Assembly: GCA_014239715.1 (NCBI GenBank)
Contig: JAAZYJ010000138.1
Location: forward strand, 1-16,121
Length of the DNA stretch: 16,121 bases
Source: Flavobacteriales bacterium
GTDB lineage: Bacteria > Bacteroidota > Bacteroidia > Flavobacteriales > Parvicellaceae
Direction of reading: 5' to 3'
A program made the translations under genes and the position numbers. Positions within the stretch are counted from its first letter, which is position 1. Each line of letters opens with the position of its first letter. Below, piece after piece: positions 15,003 through 16,121 of the stretch. The notes under the pieces were generated by a model. The model was not told where the DNA came from. It searched no databases and worked only from the letters and a program-made list of their open reading frames with translations.

Positions 15003-15359
15003 TTAAAAAGCATCTGCAATATGTACAATCGAGATTTGCGGTTCCAACGTAATCGATATGATATCAAATCTGAGTTCAAGATCAATTTCTTTTTCATAAA
15101 CATATGCTTCGCCGGTATCTTCCAGTAAGGCTTGTTTTGAATCGTCAACATCTTCATGAGGATCCCCAAATTTCGAAGTAGATCTTGTTTTTACTTCTGT
15201 AATGATGATGAATTTGCCGTCAGTTGATACAATATCCAGCTCACCTTTTCCGTAACGCCAATTCGTTTCCAGTATCTCGTGGTCTTTCTCCTCAAGATAT
15301 TTAGCGGCTAGAGCTTCTCCTCTTTCGCCAATTTTAATGTGGGCAGCTTTATTGATCAG
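15003..15359 (-). CDS. yraN: YraN/UPF0102 endonuclease-like protein with a non-standard start codon
   Basis: Translating the minus strand gives a 118-residue reading frame of the YraN/UPF0102 family, small proteins with a restriction-endonuclease-like (Holliday-resolvase-like) fold of unclear function. The family pattern is seen in order: H7 and GERGE (11-15), ALAAKYL, ETNWRYGKGELDIV (E40 and D42 of the putative metal site), TEVKTRS (E55, K57), FGDP, SKQALLE, and LRFDIISI near the end. The length is normal for the family. The oddity is the start: between the upstream in-frame TAA and the conserved region there is no ATG, GTG or TTG. CTG at 15357-15359 is the only NTG and is used here provisionally. 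The usual start of homologues (Met just before Ala-x-His) falls on an AAA codon at 15348-15350. The gene lies 40 bases upstream of the pseudouridine synthase gene on the same strand. Confidence 0.85.
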   Translation of the reverse strand: MINKAAHIKIGERGEALAAKYLEEKDHEILETNWRYGKGELDIVSTDGKFIIITEVKTRSTSKFGDPHEDVDDSKQALLEDTGEAYVYEKEIDLELRFDIISITLEPQISIVHIADAF

Positions 15360-15441
15360 ATCTTAATTTACAAATTGGAACAAATGTTGTAACAGCATTT
15401 TATGTTAAATTTATACTTTAGTCTCTCAATACGGTTAGAAT

Positions 15442-16065
15442 ATGAAAAAATTAATTTTGTTATGTGTGGTAAGCGCACTCTCCTTAAGCAGTATAGCACA
15501 GTTTGAGGGCACGGTGGATTTTGTGAAAACAAAAGGCAAGCTCAACGTTATTTATAAATACAAAGTAAAAGGGGACCATGTCCGCGTTGAAGAGTACGGA
15601 AACGATGAAAGCCTTGATGGCATTCAATTGGTTAACACAAAAGAAAGGACAATCTACGCGTTAAGCCCTGAACGGCGAATGTACATGGAGGCACAAAATA
15701 AAAGACCTCAACGAACGGCAAACGTTACTGTGGATAAGACCAAGACAACCAAAAAAATTAACGGCAAAACCTGTATAAAATGGGTAGTCAATAATAAAGA
15801 TCAAGATCGAAAAATAGTGTATTGGGTAACAATAGGAGATTACGACTTCTTTGTGCCGTTTTTGAGAACCCTTAACCGTGCTGAGAAAACAGCGGTCTAT
15901 TTCCTAATGATCGAAAACAATGAGGGTTGCTTCCCTATGTTGGCAGAAGAGTTCAATAGCCAAGGACTGTTAATTTCTAAACTTGAAGCCAGATCAGTTG
16001 AATCAAAGGGATTAAAATCTACCGATTTTGACATACCTAGTGGATACAAAAAGTTTGACAGGTAG
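15442..16065 (+). CDS. Secreted DUF4412-like protein
   Basis: A 207-residue protein with a clear signal peptide (MKKLILLCVVSALSLSSIAQ, cleavage probably between Ala19 and Gln20). The mature part starts FEGTVDF and continues with alternating polar strands (YKYKVKGDHVRVEEY, then TKERTIYALSPERRMYM, TKKINGKTCIKWVV). This is typical of DUF4412, a Bacteroidota periplasmic or outer-membrane-associated family whose fold resembles lipoprotein-carrier-like beta sheets. Function is unknown. It is divergent from yraN across 82 bases. A TACTTTAG at 15415-15422 differs from the -7 consensus by one base and could serve as its promoter with a 19-base leader. No partner gene is visible because the window ends 56 bases later. 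Confidence 0.8.
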   Translation: MKKLILLCVVSALSLSSIAQFEGTVDFVKTKGKLNVIYKYKVKGDHVRVEEYGNDESLDGIQLVNTKERTIYALSPERRMYMEAQNKRPQRTANVTVDKTKTTKKINGKTCIKWVVNNKDQDRKIVYWVTIGDYDFFVPFLRTLNRAEKTAVYFLMIENNEGCFPMLAEEFNSQGLLISKLEARSVESKGLKSTDFDIPSGYKKFDR

Positions 16066-16121
16066 CTATAGTTGCGATTAGGTTATCTGTAGAGTACTCC
16101 CTTGTTTTGAAACATCAAGGC

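Noticed and set aside
14984..15423. ATACTTTAGTC occurring at 14984-14994 and 15413-15423, flanking yraN
   Set aside because: An 11-base direct match in AT-rich intergenic DNA with no further similarity around it; too short to argue for a mobile unit or shared operator.
16100..16120. CCTTG...CAAGG inverted repeat after the DUF4412-like gene as a terminator
   Set aside because: The stem is only 5 base pairs with an 11-base loop, and the window ends one base later, so a following T-run cannot be checked.

Overview
The window looks like chromosomal DNA from a Bacteroidota bacterium, most likely a Cytophagales-type marine or soil organism (inferred, not proven). Four things point there: a MurF/alanine racemase fusion, a DUF4412-like secreted protein, a secreted protein resembling the C-terminal domains of gliding/type 9 secretion protein GldM, and promoter-like sequences of the Bacteroidota form TTTG-N19-TAnnTTTG. 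Recognisable Shine-Dalgarno sequences are largely absent, which also fits the phylum. I see no RNA gene, insertion sequence, prophage or CRISPR array. Coding density is high, and no gene-free stretch exceeds about 110 bases.

Layout. Bases 1-2733 (+) hold the 3' part of thymidine kinase, overlapping by 4 bases a murF-alr fusion gene that serves peptidoglycan precursor synthesis. Bases 2739-6320 (-) hold, in transcription order, a HemW-like radical SAM protein, a cyclase-family metal hydrolase with a variant motif, an Lrp/AsnC regulator with a very good consensus promoter, and an EamA-family exporter. Bases 6397-9386 (+) hold an ECF sigma factor, translationally coupled to a single-pass membrane protein with a large extracytoplasmic domain, followed by a secreted GldM-C-like protein. 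Bases 9410-15359 (-) hold, in transcription order, a YraN/UPF0102 gene with no standard start codon, an RsuA/RluB-type pseudouridine synthase with a long charged and internally duplicated N-terminal extension, a large AsmA-family protein, and a sensor histidine kinase with no adjacent response regulator. Bases 15442-16065 (+) hold the DUF4412-like secreted protein.

Most genes are conserved housekeeping or envelope genes. The part least explained by known systems is the ECF sigma factor / membrane protein / GldM-C-like cassette at 6397-9386, which may be an envelope-sensing or surface-secretion module. Other points worth a second look are the yraN start, two promoters placed so close to the start codon that the mRNAs may be leaderless, a dyad over the hemW promoter, and the in-frame duplication in the pseudouridine synthase tail.
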